Assembly: GCF_002811475.1 (NCBI RefSeq)
Contig: NZ_NPDL01000003.1
Location: 62,001 to 126,000, forward strand
Direction of reading: 5' to 3'
Length of the DNA: 64,000 nt
Source: Leptospira hartskeerlii
GTDB lineage: Bacteria; Spirochaetota; Leptospiria; Leptospirales; Leptospiraceae
Shown piece by piece: positions 20,101 to 31,329 of this stretch. The notes below the pieces were generated by a model that saw only the letters and a list, made by a program, of their open reading frames with translations, was not told the origin of the DNA and did not search any database. Positions within the stretch are counted from its first letter, which is position 1, and each line of letters opens with the position of its first letter. The translations under genes were made by a program, and so were the position numbers.

Positions 20101-21753
20101 TTACTCGAATTCCCTTTGAGGTCCGGACATCGGTCCAGGTTTGTAGTGTCGGATTAAATAATCTAAGTTTTTGAATAGGATGTTTCTGGTGGTTCCCGGA
20201 AGAACGATCCTAGAAACGGAACCTAACGATAATGCTTCCTTAGGATTCATAAGTTCCTTCTCGTATTTTTGAGAGAGAAGTTGCAGTTTTTTATCCCTGG
20301 TTGCAGCGGCATCTTTTTCAGAGGTGCCATTCTTCAGATTTTCCTTATATTCTTTTTGGATCGCAGTTATCTCGTCTTTGTAGACGTAGTCCTTACCTGC
20401 AGGTCCCATAACAGCAATCCTTGCAGTAGGAAGTGCAAATACCATGTCCGCACCGGTATGGTAAGAGTTAAAACTTGCGTAAGCTCCACCGAATGCGTTT
20501 CTGATGATAAGAGTTAATCTTGGAGTGCGGATATCTATGATCGAATCCAGAAGTTTTCTTCCTTCGAGCACAATCCCATTTTGCTCCTGTTCTTTTCCAG
20601 GTAAGAATCCGGTAGTATCTTCCAAGAATATTAAAGGAATATTATATACATTACAGAAACGGATAAATCGAGTACCTTTTCTTGCGGCGCCAATATCGAT
20701 CTGACCGGAAGAAACAGCAGAGTTATTCGCTACGAAACCAACCACATGTCCGCCCAATCTACCGAATGCAGTAACTAAGTTTCTGGATCTTTGAGGCTGG
20801 ATCTCGAAGTATTGTCCATGGTCGCAAATATTCTGGATATATAATGTGATATCAAATGGAGTATTCATTCCTGTAGGGGAATTGAATGTCTTTTTGAATA
20901 AGATCTCTTCTTCATAGATAAATCTATCTGTAGGATCAGAAGTAGGATGGAAAGGTGCAGCACTTGAACTATTATCAGGAATATAAGATAGAAGTCTGAG
21001 TGCAGTTCTTAATGCTCCTAACTCGTCGTTAGTAACTAAGTCCACTACCCCGCTTTGTCCGTGGACTTTAGGTCCTCCCAGATCGTCTGCGCTGATATCC
21101 TCACCTAAAACTGATTTAACAACTCCGGGTCCGGTCAAACCGAAGAACGTATTTTCCGGTTGGATCATGAAGGAACCTTGTCTCGGAAGATAAGCTCCAC
21201 CACCCGCGTTAAATCCGAACATGAGCATTAAGCTTGGGACCACACCGCTAATCTTTCTGAGTGCTGTGAATGCTTCGGAGTATCCGTCCAGACCGCCAAC
21301 CCCGGCAGGAACATAGGCACCAGCGGAGTCGTTCATCCCGATCAGAGGAATTCCATGTTCCCCTGCCATATAGATGAGCCTTGCAAGTTTATTTCCGTTA
21401 GTAGCATCCATGGACCCCGCTCTTAGAGTGAAGTCATGTCCGTAGATTGCTACGTCCCTTCCGTTAATATTTAAAATACCTGTGATTAAGGAAGCGCCAT
21501 CTAAATTTTTTCCCCAGTTTTGATAGAGAATATTTGGCTCTGAATTGGTAAGGACTTTGATCCTTTCCCAAACAGTCATTCTTCCTTTAGAATGTTGTAC
21601 GAGGATCCGATCCGTTCCTCCTCCTTGCAGAGGTTTTTCCAGTAATTCTTTGCCCATTGCATTGGCATCGTCGTAAATACTGGAGACGGGTTGGGATTCC
21701 GAAGATTCAGAAGATTGAAACGGATTATCTATAGAGTACGCTTGTTCCGACAT
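20101..21753 (-). CDS. Acyl-CoA carboxylase, carboxyltransferase subunit
   Basis: This protein of about 550 residues has the two crotonase-type halves of an AccD/PccB-type carboxyltransferase: [17 protein letters not shown] near the start, the acyl-CoA site [12 protein letters not shown] and [14 protein letters not shown], and in the C-terminal half [16 protein letters not shown] and [12 protein letters not shown], which stabilise the carboxybiotin. It transfers carboxyl from biotin on the adjacent protein to an acyl-CoA. I chose ATG 21753; a GTG nine bases upstream is in frame and neither has a clear SD. First gene of a two-gene operon. Substrate specificity unknown; propionyl-CoA is common for this subtype. 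Confidence 0.9.
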   Translation of the reverse strand: MSEQAYSIDNPFQSSESSESQPVSSIYDDANAMGKELLEKPLQGGGTDRILVQHSKGRMTVWERIKVLTNSEPNILYQNWGKNLDGASLITGILNINGRDVAIYGHDFTLRAGSMDATNGNKLARLIYMAGEHGIPLIGMNDSAGAYVPAGVGGLDGYSEAFTALRKISGVVPSLMLMFGFNAGGGAYLPRQGSFMIQPENTFFGLTGPGVVKSVLGEDISADDLGGPKVHGQSGVVDLVTNDELGALRTALRLLSYIPDNSSSAAPFHPTSDPTDRFIYEEEILFKKTFNSPTGMNTPFDITLYIQNICDHGQYFEIQPQRSRNLVTAFGRLGGHVVGFVANNSAVSSGQIDIGAARKGTRFIRFCNVYNIPLIFLEDTTGFLPGKEQEQNGIVLEGRKLLDSIIDIRTPRLTLIIRNAFGGAYASFNSYHTGADMVFALPTARIAVMGPAGKDYVYKDEITAIQKEYKENLKNGTSEKDAAATRDKKLQLLSQKYEKELMNPKEALSLGSVSRIVLPGTTRNILFKNLDYLIRHYKPGPMSGPQREFE

Positions 21754-21837
21754 ACGGTACACAGTTTTTAGAGAAAGGCCAGGGAGGAAAGCTTAAAAAT
21801 GTTGAAAGAAGAAGGAAAGGAAATCTAAAGTTTGGCC

Positions 21838-21867
21838 CCGCCGATTTAGAAGATTAAAAAACGGCGG
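21838..21867. other. GC-rich inverted repeat after the partner-switch operon
   Basis: CCGCCG (21838-21843) and CGGCGG (21862-21867) flank an AT-rich 18-base loop that holds six A on the plus strand. It lies 14 bases past the stop of the minus-strand STAS gene and could end that operon, but the T-run is in the loop rather than after the stem, so it is not a canonical terminator. Confidence 0.35.
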
Positions 21868-21881
21868 TTCGGGAAAAGTAT

Positions 21882-22211
21882 TTATTGGAGGCTTGAATCT
21901 ACGGTATCATAAATCTTAAAAAGGGAATCCATATCAATGATCTCGAAAACCTTACGGACTGCAGGGCGTAAAGCGGCAAGTTTTAGTTGGATCTCTCTTT
22001 CCTTACAAACTCTTAAGGAACCTACGATGACTCTCAAACCTGCAGAAGAAACGAACTCCACGTTGGACATATCTAAGACGATATTGGGCTCAGTAGCCTT
22101 TCGGATATGATCCATGAACGCCTGTTCTACCCTATGGGTATTATGAACATCCATATTTCCAATTAGATGGATCACTCTAGAGTTCCCTTTTATTTCTACC
22201 GTCAGTTCCAT
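21882..22211 (-). CDS. STAS-domain anti-sigma factor antagonist
   Basis: A 109-residue STAS protein of the RsbV/SpoIIAA type. The conserved phosphorylation loop reads NVEFVSSAGLRV (Ser55/Ser56). In partner switching the unphosphorylated form binds the anti-sigma kinase and frees the sigma factor or another target; a SpoIIE-type phosphatase reverses phosphorylation. Its likely phosphatase and kinase are fused in the gene 13 bases upstream, making this the third gene of the operon. What the system finally controls is not visible, since no sigma factor is adjacent. Confidence 0.9.
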   Translation of the reverse strand: MELTVEIKGNSRVIHLIGNMDVHNTHRVEQAFMDHIRKATEPNIVLDMSNVEFVSSAGLRVIVGSLRVCKEREIQLKLAALRPAVRKVFEIIDMDSLFKIYDTVDSSLQ

Positions 22212-22224
22212 TTTACCCCCATCT

Positions 22225-24993
22225 TCAGCGGAAAAATTTTTGGAGAGTGAGTATGTTTCTTCCCTCTTCCATTTTATAATCCACCACGTCCATCAATGTC
22301 TCGATTAGATACACACCGAATCCGCCTTTTCTTTTTCCGGTGAGGTTTTCCTCTATGGACGGGTCTTTCACATTCGTTCTGTCGAATCCTTTTCCGGAAT
22401 CAGTCAGCACGATCGTGATAGAATCTTCAGTGAACCGAATTTTACAATCGAATTTCGGATTTCTAAGCAGAGTATCTTTATAACCGTGCATTACGATATT
22501 TGTAGCCGCCTCGTCTCCCGCTAAAAGAATATCGTCTCTTAAGAAATCAGGCAGATTTCTGACTTTGATCGCATCATATATAAATTCTCGGAAGATAGGA
22601 ATTTGTCCGGTATTTGCGTCGAAAGTCCTGAAAAATTGAAAATCATTATTATACTTCAATAGAAGCACAGTGAAATCGTCGAAAGGTTCTTTTCCGGAGG
22701 AGAAGGAACGGATGGTGGCATACAATTCTTCCACAATCTTTCGAGCGGGAAGATGTCTTCTGGATTTGATTTCTTCGATCATTCTTTCCAGACCGAACTC
22801 ATTTCCTTGAGCATCTTTTTCCTCTACTGCTCCGTCGGTATAAAGAACAAAAATATCTCCGGGTTTGACCGTGAAATTTCCACCTTTATATTTTGCAGTC
22901 GGGATTACACCTAGAGGAGGCCCCTGTCCTTTCAACAATTCGTAAGAACCGTCTTCTTTGATCCAGACCTGGTCGTTATGACCTGCAGATGCGTATTCAA
23001 TCGTAAACAAGGAAGGATTATAATGAATGAAGAATGCGGTGACGAACATTCCAAAATGTGAATCTTCGAAAATCAGCTCATTTCCCTGTCTTAAAATTTC
23101 CTCAGGACTTAAGTCATGGTTTCTAGCAAGAGTCCGAATGATAGAAGAGCTCATCGCCATAAAGAGTGCCGCAGGAAGACTTTTTCCGGAAACATCCGCA
23201 ATCAAAAAGGAATACTGACCATCGCTGTACTGGTAATAATCGTAAAAATCTCCGGATACGTCTTTTGCAGGAACGGAAAGAATTCCTAAATCAAAGTTGG
23301 AATGAAATACTTTTTCAGAAGGAAGAATATTCTGTTGGATCTTACGCGTAATTTCCATCTCCTGTTGGATCGCTTTTTTCTCCAACATCTCCGTTCTGAG
23401 ACGGAATGCTTCGAATCCCTTTGTAAACTGGGAAGCCATTGTCTGCAATAATCGGAAGTCCGAATCCTGGTAAGAAAGTTTATCCTTTCTGTCCGCAACA
23501 GTCAAGGCCCCGTAAGGTTCCCCGCTAGATAAGAATAATGGAACGATAATATAAGATCCCTTTAAATATCTTCTGTCCAATTCATGTGGGAACGGTTGGT
23601 CTAAAATATCTCTTTTTAAGACCGGAAGACCTTCTATTACACTGGATATGACCTGAGTTCCCGAAATTTCATCTTCTGAAAACCTATCTATCTTTTCGGT
23701 CTCTCCATCGTAATAAGCACAATTAATGAAATTCTCTTTAGAAAGACTATACAAGAAAATACCGGCAACACTCGCATCCAACTCTCTAATAATAAGTCTG
23801 ATAGACTTTCGAACTAAACCTAATCTGTTTGTAGAAAGACTAACTGCTTGAGATAAGTCGAATAAAGACTCTAACTCTGAAACTTTCTTGCGAAGATCCT
23901 TGTTTGCATTCTCTAGATTTTGAAGAAGTCCTGTCTTTTGGATGGCTAACGCGGAAGTTCCCGAAAAACTTAGGAAAAGTTCTAGATCTTCTCCGGTAAA
24001 CTTTTCTCTATCCACAGTATTGATCGCTTCTATCACACCAATAACTTCGTCGTTTGCAACCAAAGGTGCAGCCATGATATTTCGAGTAGTGAATTGAGAA
24101 GCCTTATCTACTTCCTTATAAACCCGATCATCATTTTGTGCATCATTAATGATCATAGGTTTACGTTCTCGAACTACTAGTCCTGCTACACCTTTTCCTA
24201 CAGGTACCTGCATCTTAGTGACTGCTTCACTCTTTTCTCCGAGCACCGTATGAAAGTAGAGATATTCTTTGGATTCATCTAAAAGGAGAACGCTGCAAGC
24301 CTCCGTCCTAAATACTGTTTTAGAGGAAAGCATGATTGCTTCTAATAATTGAGAAAGATCTAAGGAAGAATTGATCAATCCGGAAACACGTATCACTTCC
24401 GTGAGTAAGAAGTCGAAACGTTCTGATTGTCTTTTGGCTTGCGCAGCTTCTAATACTAACTGAGTGGTTGCGAGTAAGGAAAGTGTGACTAAGGAAGCAT
24501 CTCCGGAAACATGAGATTCTTTTAATAGTCTTCCTACTGTTTTACATGTAGTACGAAGAAGTTCGAAATCGGTTTTAGAAAAACGATCCGCAGTTGTTTT
24601 GCCTTGTAAAACCAAAACTGCGTAACTTGCACGTTTTGCTTGGGCAGTTGAGTCCAAATCATCCACTTTCAATCGAACGACTAAAAGCGGATAGTTGCTT
24701 GGGGATTTTGCCCAGGGAGGAGTTTTACCTCTTTCTAAAAGTAGATCTTTTCCGGATTGAGAAAATGCCCAGTGAGCGGCTTCGATCAGTTCTCTTTCGT
24801 TACGACCGGATATCTGCCGTATGTTCGCGGATTCTGTTGTGGAAAAAATACCACCCAAATCCGCGTGAGTGAGTGCAATTGCCTCTCTCAAAAAACTATC
24901 AAAGATAGAGGAGACCCCTAAACCTTCTTCTAGAAAGAAGGAACCGTCGCTTCGACTTCTGAGTAGGGTCTCCTGTTTTTTTATATGGGTCAA
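22225..24993 (-). CDS. GAF-SpoIIE phosphatase fused to RsbW-like GHKL kinase
   Basis: A 922-residue cytosolic regulator. Order: N-terminal GAF-like region (about 1-180), GAF (about 205-355, GKGVAGLVV and NIMAAPLV), a third GAF-like region (about 365-545), a PP2C/SpoIIE phosphatase (about 555-775: [23 protein letters not shown] near 600, [11 protein letters not shown] near 714), and a C-terminal GHKL ATPase of the RsbW type (about 790-920: [33 protein letters not shown]). Having the phosphatase and the anti-sigma-type kinase in one chain gives opposing activities towards the STAS protein next door. TTG 24993 is the only sensible start, 10 bases after the upstream stop. Confidence 0.88.
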   Translation of the reverse strand: MTHIKKQETLLRSRSDGSFFLEEGLGVSSIFDSFLREAIALTHADLGGIFSTTESANIRQISGRNERELIEAAHWAFSQSGKDLLLERGKTPPWAKSPSNYPLLVVRLKVDDLDSTAQAKRASYAVLVLQGKTTADRFSKTDFELLRTTCKTVGRLLKESHVSGDASLVTLSLLATTQLVLEAAQAKRQSERFDFLLTEVIRVSGLINSSLDLSQLLEAIMLSSKTVFRTEACSVLLLDESKEYLYFHTVLGEKSEAVTKMQVPVGKGVAGLVVRERKPMIINDAQNDDRVYKEVDKASQFTTRNIMAAPLVANDEVIGVIEAINTVDREKFTGEDLELFLSFSGTSALAIQKTGLLQNLENANKDLRKKVSELESLFDLSQAVSLSTNRLGLVRKSIRLIIRELDASVAGIFLYSLSKENFINCAYYDGETEKIDRFSEDEISGTQVISSVIEGLPVLKRDILDQPFPHELDRRYLKGSYIIVPLFLSSGEPYGALTVADRKDKLSYQDSDFRLLQTMASQFTKGFEAFRLRTEMLEKKAIQQEMEITRKIQQNILPSEKVFHSNFDLGILSVPAKDVSGDFYDYYQYSDGQYSFLIADVSGKSLPAALFMAMSSSIIRTLARNHDLSPEEILRQGNELIFEDSHFGMFVTAFFIHYNPSLFTIEYASAGHNDQVWIKEDGSYELLKGQGPPLGVIPTAKYKGGNFTVKPGDIFVLYTDGAVEEKDAQGNEFGLERMIEEIKSRRHLPARKIVEELYATIRSFSSGKEPFDDFTVLLLKYNNDFQFFRTFDANTGQIPIFREFIYDAIKVRNLPDFLRDDILLAGDEAATNIVMHGYKDTLLRNPKFDCKIRFTEDSITIVLTDSGKGFDRTNVKDPSIEENLTGKRKGGFGVYLIETLMDVVDYKMEEGRNILTLQKFFR

Positions 24994-25003
24994 GGTCGAA
25001 AAA

Positions 25004-25309
25004 TTAGGATTGGAATTTAAGGGATTCTTCCCTTAATCTTTTATTAGCGTGTTCAAGTTCTTTGATGCGATTCATTGCGGAAATTAATTCGTCTCTGGAT
25101 AAGTTAGTCACGATTGAAGTTGCATCAAAAGCTTCTTTAACATCTTTTAATTCTTGTCCGGAGTATTGGATGATTGTTTCGTACATACGAATGATCTCAT
25201 CCGCATTTTCCAACTCCTGCTCATTCAATCTCAAAACTTTCTCATAACCTTTAATGATATCGTTTTGGATCTTTATTTTTTTCTGTAGCTCCTCGACGGA
25301 ATCGCTCAT
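25004..25309 (-). CDS. Small coiled-coil protein preceding the partner-switch phosphatase
   Basis: This 101-residue protein is nearly all charged heptad-like helix (SVEELQKKIKIQ ... NEQELENADEI ... SRDELISAMNRIKELEHANKRL), without membrane or enzymatic motifs. The start is ATG 25309 preceded by TAGGAGCAATCGG, a good SD. The frame stays open upstream, but that stretch is antisense to the tRNA and lacks the helical pattern. It is the first gene of the operon and ends 10 bases before the SpoIIE fusion, so it may be an oligomerisation or sensing partner of that protein. No family recognised. Confidence 0.75.
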   Translation of the reverse strand: MSDSVEELQKKIKIQNDIIKGYEKVLRLNEQELENADEIIRMYETIIQYSGQELKDVKEAFDATSIVTNLSRDELISAMNRIKELEHANKRLREESLKFQS

Positions 25310-25369
25310 CCGATTGCTCCTAATAATATATATTGACAGCATGCCCAAGGAGACCAAGTTGGAATCGAA

Positions 25370-25442
<73 letters not shown>

Positions 25443-25496
25443 ACTCTCAAGCCGAACCTAATAGATAGTTTCCTTTCCTAATCACTGTCAAGACTA

Positions 25497-26183
25497 ATGC
25501 GAGAGAATCATTGGACTTTTACCAGCCGGGGAAATCCCAAAAAAGACGAGGTGCTTTGGCTCCGGGACCCCTTACATTCTTTCGACCGATCCTTTAGCCC
25601 GGAACTTTCTTCCGAATATTATCTTACGGTGGCAGAAGGTCCTGAAAAATTCTCCGGATTTTCCAATGCAGATATTCTGGATTTTCTTCTGAAAAGAAAG
25701 AAGAAACAAATTCTAATTGCGGAAGGATTTTCCGCTAGATTGGTCTGGCCACTTCTTACCCAGCCTAATGACAAAATACTTTCTGCATTTCTGATTTTCC
25801 CGAATCCTCTGCCGGTATCCGGATACTCAGCGTCTATTTTAGAAAAAACGGATTGGTTTTTGCGAAATTTGACCCAGATCCCTAAGTTCTTTTTCGACCC
25901 ATTCGGTTTTGAAAAGCTTTGGAACGGATTGGAAAAGGAAGATCTTTATTCCCAAAAGGCAAAATGTCCATTAGGTCTACTTCTTCCCAGAACCGTCGGA
26001 CCCTTAGAAACGCAAGCGGAAATATTGCAAAATCTTTCTGTCGGAACTTCAGTACTTAGGTGGGAAGCTCAAAATCCAAGATTTTTAGAACCGACCGCTG
26101 GAATGCTGTCTAAAATCCTAGAACCATTCTTAAAATCTGGTGGGCAAAAACCGGTGAAGGATAGCTCTAGGACAAGGTTCTGA
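25497..26183 (+). CDS. Unknown protein upstream of def, alpha/beta-hydrolase-like sketch
   Basis: A 228-residue soluble protein that I do not recognise as a named family. The segment [19 protein letters not shown], followed by a strand-like [13 protein letters not shown], resembles the nucleophile elbow region of an alpha/beta hydrolase (GFSAR in place of GxSxG), and its overall length fits a small hydrolase, but no Asp/His triad partners stand out. It ends two bases before the def start, so the two are almost surely co-transcribed and probably coupled. It may be a degenerate hydrolase. Confidence 0.55.
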   Translation: MRENHWTFTSRGNPKKDEVLWLRDPLHSFDRSFSPELSSEYYLTVAEGPEKFSGFSNADILDFLLKRKKKQILIAEGFSARLVWPLLTQPNDKILSAFLIFPNPLPVSGYSASILEKTDWFLRNLTQIPKFFFDPFGFEKLWNGLEKEDLYSQKAKCPLGLLLPRTVGPLETQAEILQNLSVGTSVLRWEAQNPRFLEPTAGMLSKILEPFLKSGGQKPVKDSSRTRF

Positions 26184-26185
26184 AA

Positions 26186-26716
26186 ATGTCAGTGCGCAAA
26201 ATTCTCAAAATCGGCGATCCTCTTCTAAGAAAGACCAGTGAAACTGTTCATCCCGACGAACTGGGAACCAAAGAGTTCAAAAAGTTGATCCGGGACATGT
26301 TTGATACAATGAGACATGCAGACGGAGTTGGACTTGCCGCCCCTCAAATCGGTATCATGAAGAAGATCGTGGTAGTCGGTTCCGATCCGGAAGATGACAG
26401 TCCATCCAGAGTTCCGGAAAGAATTCTTATCAATCCTGAGATCAAACCGATCACGGATTCAGTAGACGGTAATTGGGAAGGTTGTCTTTCCGTTCCGGGC
26501 ATGAGGGGTTATGTAGAAAGACCCAATAAGATCGAAATGAAATGGATGGATGAAAAAGGAAATTCCCACGAAGAGACAATTGAGGGATATTCCGCAGTCG
26601 TATACCAACATGAATGCGATCACCTAAACGGAGTTTTGTACGTAGATAGATTAAAGAGTACAAAAATGTTCGGCTTCAACGACTCCATGGAACTAACCGG
26701 TCCTATCTTGGACTAA
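26186..26716 (+). CDS. def: Peptide deformylase
   Basis: A 176-residue metalloenzyme removing the N-formyl group from nascent proteins. All three family motifs are intact: [10 protein letters not shown] (residues 47-56), EGCLSVPG with metal ligand Cys100, and QHECDHLNG with His142, catalytic Glu143 and His146. The start is two bases after the preceding stop. The next gene encodes an RND transporter 38 bases downstream. Structures of Leptospira PDF are known in the literature; length and motifs agree. Confidence 0.97.
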   Translation: MSVRKILKIGDPLLRKTSETVHPDELGTKEFKKLIRDMFDTMRHADGVGLAAPQIGIMKKIVVVGSDPEDDSPSRVPERILINPEIKPITDSVDGNWEGCLSVPGMRGYVERPNKIEMKWMDEKGNSHEETIEGYSAVVYQHECDHLNGVLYVDRLKSTKMFGFNDSMELTGPILD

Positions 26717-26754
26717 ACGAACTTCTCTCCTAAATTTTTAAGCAGAATACCCCT

Positions 26755-29700
26755 ATGAAAAGTATCATCGAATATTTCCTCTCGAAAAGTATCTTCGTAA
26801 ACCTACTCACCGTTCTAATCATTCTTGCAGGAAGTTTTCTTGCAGTAAAAATGAATAGAGAAGCGTTCCCAAATATCAACTTCGATATAGTTTCTATCTC
26901 TACTTTGTATTTAGGTGCTTCTCCCCAAGAGGTGGAAAAGTTAGTCACTAATCCTCTTGAAAAAGCGATCAAAGAAGTGGATGGGATTAAAGAATATAGA
27001 TCCGCTTCTATCGAGGGTCGATCCGGGATCGTGATCACATTGGATCCGGATACAAAGGATACCCAAAAGGTGGTGGATGATATCAAATCCGCCATAGACC
27101 GGGTAGAAGATCTTCCGGAAGAAGTGGAAGATCCTATCGTAACCGAGATCACAACTGCAAGAACTCCAGTAATCGAGGTTTCCATCACATTAAAGGATGA
27201 TGATGGATCAGTCGAAGCGGAGAAAAAATTACGCGCCCAAGCAAAGATCGTAGAACAAGCTCTCTTGGACATTTCTGGAGTAGCAAAGGTTTCACGTAGA
27301 GGCTGGAGAGAGACTGAAATGCAAGTGGATATTCTTCCGAATAGTCTATTCGGTTTTTATCTTACCGGTCAAGACGTGATTGGCGCATTAAGAAATCGTA
27401 ACGTAAACGTTCCTGGTGGAAATATTACCGGTCTGGACAAAGAGATCATTCTCAGAACTATCGGAGAATTTGATACTCCTGAAGAGATTTCCAAGGTACA
27501 TGTAAGAGGAAATGAGATCGGAAACGCGATCCGTATCCAGGATGTTGCCAGAGTTACGGAAGGTTTAAGAGAAGCGGATTACATCGAGAACGTAAACGGA
27601 ACCAAAACTGTCGCTCTTACAGTTTTAAAAAGACAAAGTGCGGATGCTATCAAAGTGGTAGATAGCGTAAAGTCCACTGTAGAAAAATTCCGCAAAGGTT
27701 CTCCGGAATTTCAATATGCATTCGTAAACGATCTTTCTAAGTATATCCGACGTAGGTTAAATGTTCTAATTTCTAACGCAACATTCGGAATGATCTTAGT
27801 TATGGGATCTTTATTTTTCTTTTTGGGATGGAGAGTGGCGCTGATGACCGCTCTTGGAATTCCTGTGTCTTTCGGTGCTACATTCTTCATAATGGATCAA
27901 TTCGGTCTGACCTTAAATTTGATCTCTATGTTCGGATTAGTTTTGGTCGTCGGTATCCTTGTGGATGATGCGATCATTATCTGTGAAAACGTATATAGAT
28001 ACATAGAAGAAGGACTTCCTCCTTATGAGGCCACTCTCAAGGGAACCTTAGAAGTAGTTTCTCCTGTGACCGCAACTGTTACTACTACGATTGCAGCATT
28101 TGCTCCACTTCTATTCATGCCGGGTATTTTCGGTAAGTTCGTATTTAGTATTCCTCTCGTTGTGATCATCGCGCTTTGTGCGTCTTTGGCGGAGGCATTC
28201 TTCATTCTTCCTAACCACTTATACGATATCAATAAAGGTGGAGTAAAAGCGGGAGAGATCAAAGAAGAATCCGGCTGGTTTTCTAAATTTAGAAATACCA
28301 AGTATGTTCCTGCGCTTAAATTCGCATTGAGCAATCCATGGAAGATGACGATAGGCTTAGTCTCTCTATTGATCGCAAGTTTTATCATCCAGATCCTATT
28401 CTCTAAGTTTAAGTTATTCCCGGGTTCGGTAGATCAATTCTACGTAAAGGTTTCTGCCAAAACCGGAGCAAGTTTGAATGAAACCTATCGTTATTTAGAA
28501 GTAATAGAAAAGGAAATCGCAAAAGTCCCTCAGGAAGATCTGGAGAATTATGCGACTCGTGTCGGGATCATCCAAGCCAATCCGAACGATCCTTTTACTA
28601 AAAGAGGAAAACATTACGGAATGGTAATGGCTTATTTAACTGCGGAAGAGAACCGTAAAAAATGCCATAAAACGGATGATATCATCCAAAAACTCAGAAG
28701 AAAAACTCTTTGGCTACTCAATGAAACTTCTCGCAAAATAGAAGAAGAGAAGATTCAGAAAGAAGCGCAAGAGAGTAAAAATCCTTGCGATATTCCCGAA
28801 CCTGTAGTGATCCCGGAAGAATTCGAATCTCTCCGAGGAAAACTGGTCGCCTTAGAATACGAAAAAGTATCCGGAGGACCTCCAGTAGGAAAACCTGTGG
28901 CAATCGAGATCAGGGGAGATAGTTATGATACTCTTCTTAAGATCGCTTCCGAATACAAAGGTGTACTCGGAAAAGTGAAAGGGGTCACCGATATTGCAGA
29001 CGACTTCAATGAAGGTAAGGACGAGGTCCGTATTCGAGTCAGCGAATCTCTTGCTTCCACTGCTGGAGTCTCCGTATTCAGAGTTGCACAAGCAATCAAT
29101 ACCGCATTCCAAGGAACTGTCGCAACCAAGATCAAAAGAACGGATGAAGAAGTAGAAGTAAAAGTCCGCTTTCCCGAATCCTACAGAAAGTCTGTGGATA
29201 GTTTGAATCATGTATATGTTTCAAACTCCATTGGTAAAATGATCCCAGTGTCTCGTTTAGTAACTATGCAAAGACTTCCTGGCGTTTCTAATATCAATCA
29301 CTTGGATGGAAAACGTCTAGTCACGGTCACTGCAAACTTAGCAGGTGGAAAACAGGCAAACTCCACGGAAGCGAATGCTTCCGCTAAAAAATTGGCAGAC
29401 CAAGAGAAGATCATAGATAAGTATCCAGGCTATATGGTCCGTTTCGGCGGAGAGAATAAGGACACAGAAGAGTCCATGGGCTCCTTAGGATTTTTATTCC
29501 TGATGGCGCTACTTATCATGTACATCATCATCGCTTCCCAATTCGGATCTTTGATGCAACCTCTTGTAATCGGAAGCGCCATCCCCTTCTCCTTTATTGG
29601 AGTGATCTTAGCTTTTGTAACTCATGGAGAATATTTCGGATTCTTAGCGATGCTTGGAATTGTAGGTCTTGCAGGAGTTGTAGTTAACGACTCAATCGTA

Positions 29701-30096
29701 CTTGTGGACTTTGCAAACACTCTTCGTAGAGAAAATCCGAACAAAGACATTAAGGAAATCCTAGTAGATACCGGAAATTTAAGACTTAGAGCTGTGACCT
29801 TGACCACTGTCACTACAGTTTTAGGGCTTTTACCTACCGCATATGGGATCGGAGGTTACGATCCATTCTTAGTTCCGATGGCACTAGCTTTCGGTTGGGG
29901 ACTTGCATTTGCAAGTATCATCACACTTTTGATGGTGCCAGTATTCTACCTTCACCTATACAATTTCCAAAATTGGTTTTATGGAAGATTGGAAAGGATT
30001 TTCGGTAAGAAGAAGGTTGTGTATTTCCCAAGCCCAGAATTTGCGAGTGAGCCTGATAGGATTTTAACGAATAATAAAGGTAAAAAGAAGAAATAA
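26755..30096 (+). CDS. RND efflux transporter, HAE1-type permease
   Basis: A 1113-residue resistance-nodulation-division pump. It begins with the typical cytoplasmic/TM1 stretch ([14 protein letters not shown]), has a first large periplasmic loop (with [12 protein letters not shown] and [15 protein letters not shown]), TM2-6 containing [12 protein letters not shown] (TM4 proton-relay Asp pair equivalent), a second periplasmic loop, and TM8-12 with [14 protein letters not shown] permeases expel drugs, lipids or other compounds using proton motive force. No periplasmic adaptor or TolC-like gene is adjacent; these are expected to be elsewhere. It follows def in the same direction and converges on the deacetylase gene. 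Substrate unknown. Confidence 0.9.
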   Translation: MKSIIEYFLSKSIFVNLLTVLIILAGSFLAVKMNREAFPNINFDIVSISTLYLGASPQEVEKLVTNPLEKAIKEVDGIKEYRSASIEGRSGIVITLDPDTKDTQKVVDDIKSAIDRVEDLPEEVEDPIVTEITTARTPVIEVSITLKDDDGSVEAEKKLRAQAKIVEQALLDISGVAKVSRRGWRETEMQVDILPNSLFGFYLTGQDVIGALRNRNVNVPGGNITGLDKEIILRTIGEFDTPEEISKVHVRGNEIGNAIRIQDVARVTEGLREADYIENVNGTKTVALTVLKRQSADAIKVVDSVKSTVEKFRKGSPEFQYAFVNDLSKYIRRRLNVLISNATFGMILVMGSLFFFLGWRVALMTALGIPVSFGATFFIMDQFGLTLNLISMFGLVLVVGILVDDAIIICENVYRYIEEGLPPYEATLKGTLEVVSPVTATVTTTIAAFAPLLFMPGIFGKFVFSIPLVVIIALCASLAEAFFILPNHLYDINKGGVKAGEIKEESGWFSKFRNTKYVPALKFALSNPWKMTIGLVSLLIASFIIQILFSKFKLFPGSVDQFYVKVSAKTGASLNETYRYLEVIEKEIAKVPQEDLENYATRVGIIQANPNDPFTKRGKHYGMVMAYLTAEENRKKCHKTDDIIQKLRRKTLWLLNETSRKIEEEKIQKEAQESKNPCDIPEPVVIPEEFESLRGKLVALEYEKVSGGPPVGKPVAIEIRGDSYDTLLKIASEYKGVLGKVKGVTDIADDFNEGKDEVRIRVSESLASTAGVSVFRVAQAINTAFQGTVATKIKRTDEEVEVKVRFPESYRKSVDSLNHVYVSNSIGKMIPVSRLVTMQRLPGVSNINHLDGKRLVTVTANLAGGKQANSTEANASAKKLADQEKIIDKYPGYMVRFGGENKDTEESMGSLGFLFLMALLIMYIIIASQFGSLMQPLVIGSAIPFSFIGVILAFVTHGEYFGFLAMLGIVGLAGVVVNDSIVLVDFANTLRRENPNKDIKEILVDTGNLRLRAVTLTTVTTVLGLLPTAYGIGGYDPFLVPMALAFGWGLAFASIITLLMVPVFYLHLYNFQNWFYGRLERIFGKKKVVYFPSPEFASEPDRILTNNKGKKKK

Positions 30097-30102
30097 GATA
30101 AT

Positions 30103-30133
30103 ACGAAAAGCGGGAATCAATCCTGCTTTTCGT
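30103..30133. terminator. Shared bidirectional terminator between RND pump and deacetylase genes
   Basis: A 13-bp stem (one G-U) with loop ATCAA (30116-30120) sits six bases after the RND stop. Its right arm lies inside the last codons of the convergent deacetylase gene, which ends at 30117, so one hairpin may serve both transcripts. The arms contain A/T runs (AAAAG, CTTTT). Confidence 0.6.
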
Positions 30134-31316
30134 TCAATATCTCCGGAACGGTTACAAATCTATAACCTTTGTTTAACATAGCCTGGATAAAATCAGGAAG
30201 AATGTAGATCAATTTTTCAGATTGTCTAGGTGAACCCAAGTGCATCAAAATGATCGCACCATTCATTCCATTTTTGTCGGATGCTTCCCAGCGATATAAA
30301 AAATCCAACATCTCCTCTTTTGTCTTATAATGAGGATTTTGTACTAATTTCGTTTTTCCAGTCGCAGGGTCTTTTTTGGTGATGTACTTCTTATACACGA
30401 AGTCAGGTACATCCAAAGAACCTACAGTATTATTACTCCAGAAAATATGATTTTCGTAACCTTGGGTAGCAAATACATCTAAGATGATCGGATCTACAGC
30501 ACCGTAAGGTAATCTATAATACTTGGTAAGTGTAAGTCCTGTAATTGTTTTGAATTTATCTTCTACAGATGTCAGCTCTTCCAAAAGAGTATTAAAGTCA
30601 GGAATCTCATCTGCTACATAACTTAGAAGTGCCCTTTTTCTAAGAGAAGGCTCTTTTAAACTTCTAGGTAAATTGAAATGGCTCCAGGTATGATTCCCAA
30701 AAATTACTCTTCCATCTAGGGCAGCTAATTTTTTGAGATACACCAAATTGGTTTTAGAAAATAGAGATCCGCCTTTTTTAGCAGGATTTTCATTAGAAAC
30801 AAATAAGGTCACCTTGATCGGGAACCTCATCATAAATTCATAAAGTATTTGTAGATCTTCGCCTGTGCCCAGATCGAAAGTAAGAGAAATTTCCTTAAAG
30901 TTCGGATTTCCTCTGCTGATATTTTTACCAATTCCAGGATTAGGAACTACCGCTTGTAAAGAACTTAAGTTTTTGTTAACCTCTTCACTTAAATCGCCGT
31001 CCGGAACATCGTCCAAGATCGATGATTTAAAACGTAGAACTTCTTCTTCTCTTTGTTGCTCTTCTAATCGTAAACTTGTGATGTCTTCAGAAAGAACGGA
31101 TATGACTTCGCTTTGTTTTTGAACGGTGCTCTGGAGAGAATCTAACCTTCTTGCCAATGCAAAAACTGTGGTAATAGCCAGGATCAGGAAAAAGAATACG
31201 GAGGAACCGATCCGGATCTGACGAAATTTTTTTTCTAGGACTTCGGACTCTACTTCGTTGTCCTGGATTTCCTTGATCGTCTTGGAAAGTACTGTGGATT
31301 CTTCTTCGCTGAGCAT
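30117..31316 (-). CDS. Membrane-anchored polysaccharide-deacetylase-like protein
   Basis: A 399-residue protein with a cytoplasmic N-terminus, one membrane helix (about 37-54), a coiled coil (about 57-100) and a NodB-homology domain (about 140-395) facing the periplasm. Motifs: TFDLGTG (Asp148; canonical TFDDGP), HTWSH with metal ligands His209 and His213, RLPYG, and a C-terminal IILMHLG. The second Asp of motif 1, a metal ligand in most family members, is Leu149, though relatives with TFDxG forms exist. Likely substrate is peptidoglycan or another envelope glycan. It lies 13 bases downstream of tyrS and is probably co-transcribed with it. Confidence 0.8.
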   Translation of the reverse strand: MLSEEESTVLSKTIKEIQDNEVESEVLEKKFRQIRIGSSVFFFLILAITTVFALARRLDSLQSTVQKQSEVISVLSEDITSLRLEEQQREEEVLRFKSSILDDVPDGDLSEEVNKNLSSLQAVVPNPGIGKNISRGNPNFKEISLTFDLGTGEDLQILYEFMMRFPIKVTLFVSNENPAKKGGSLFSKTNLVYLKKLAALDGRVIFGNHTWSHFNLPRSLKEPSLRKRALLSYVADEIPDFNTLLEELTSVEDKFKTITGLTLTKYYRLPYGAVDPIILDVFATQGYENHIFWSNNTVGSLDVPDFVYKKYITKKDPATGKTKLVQNPHYKTKEEMLDFLYRWEASDKNGMNGAIILMHLGSPRQSEKLIYILPDFIQAMLNKGYRFVTVPEILNEKQD

Positions 31317-31329
31317 GTTCTGATTTCGG

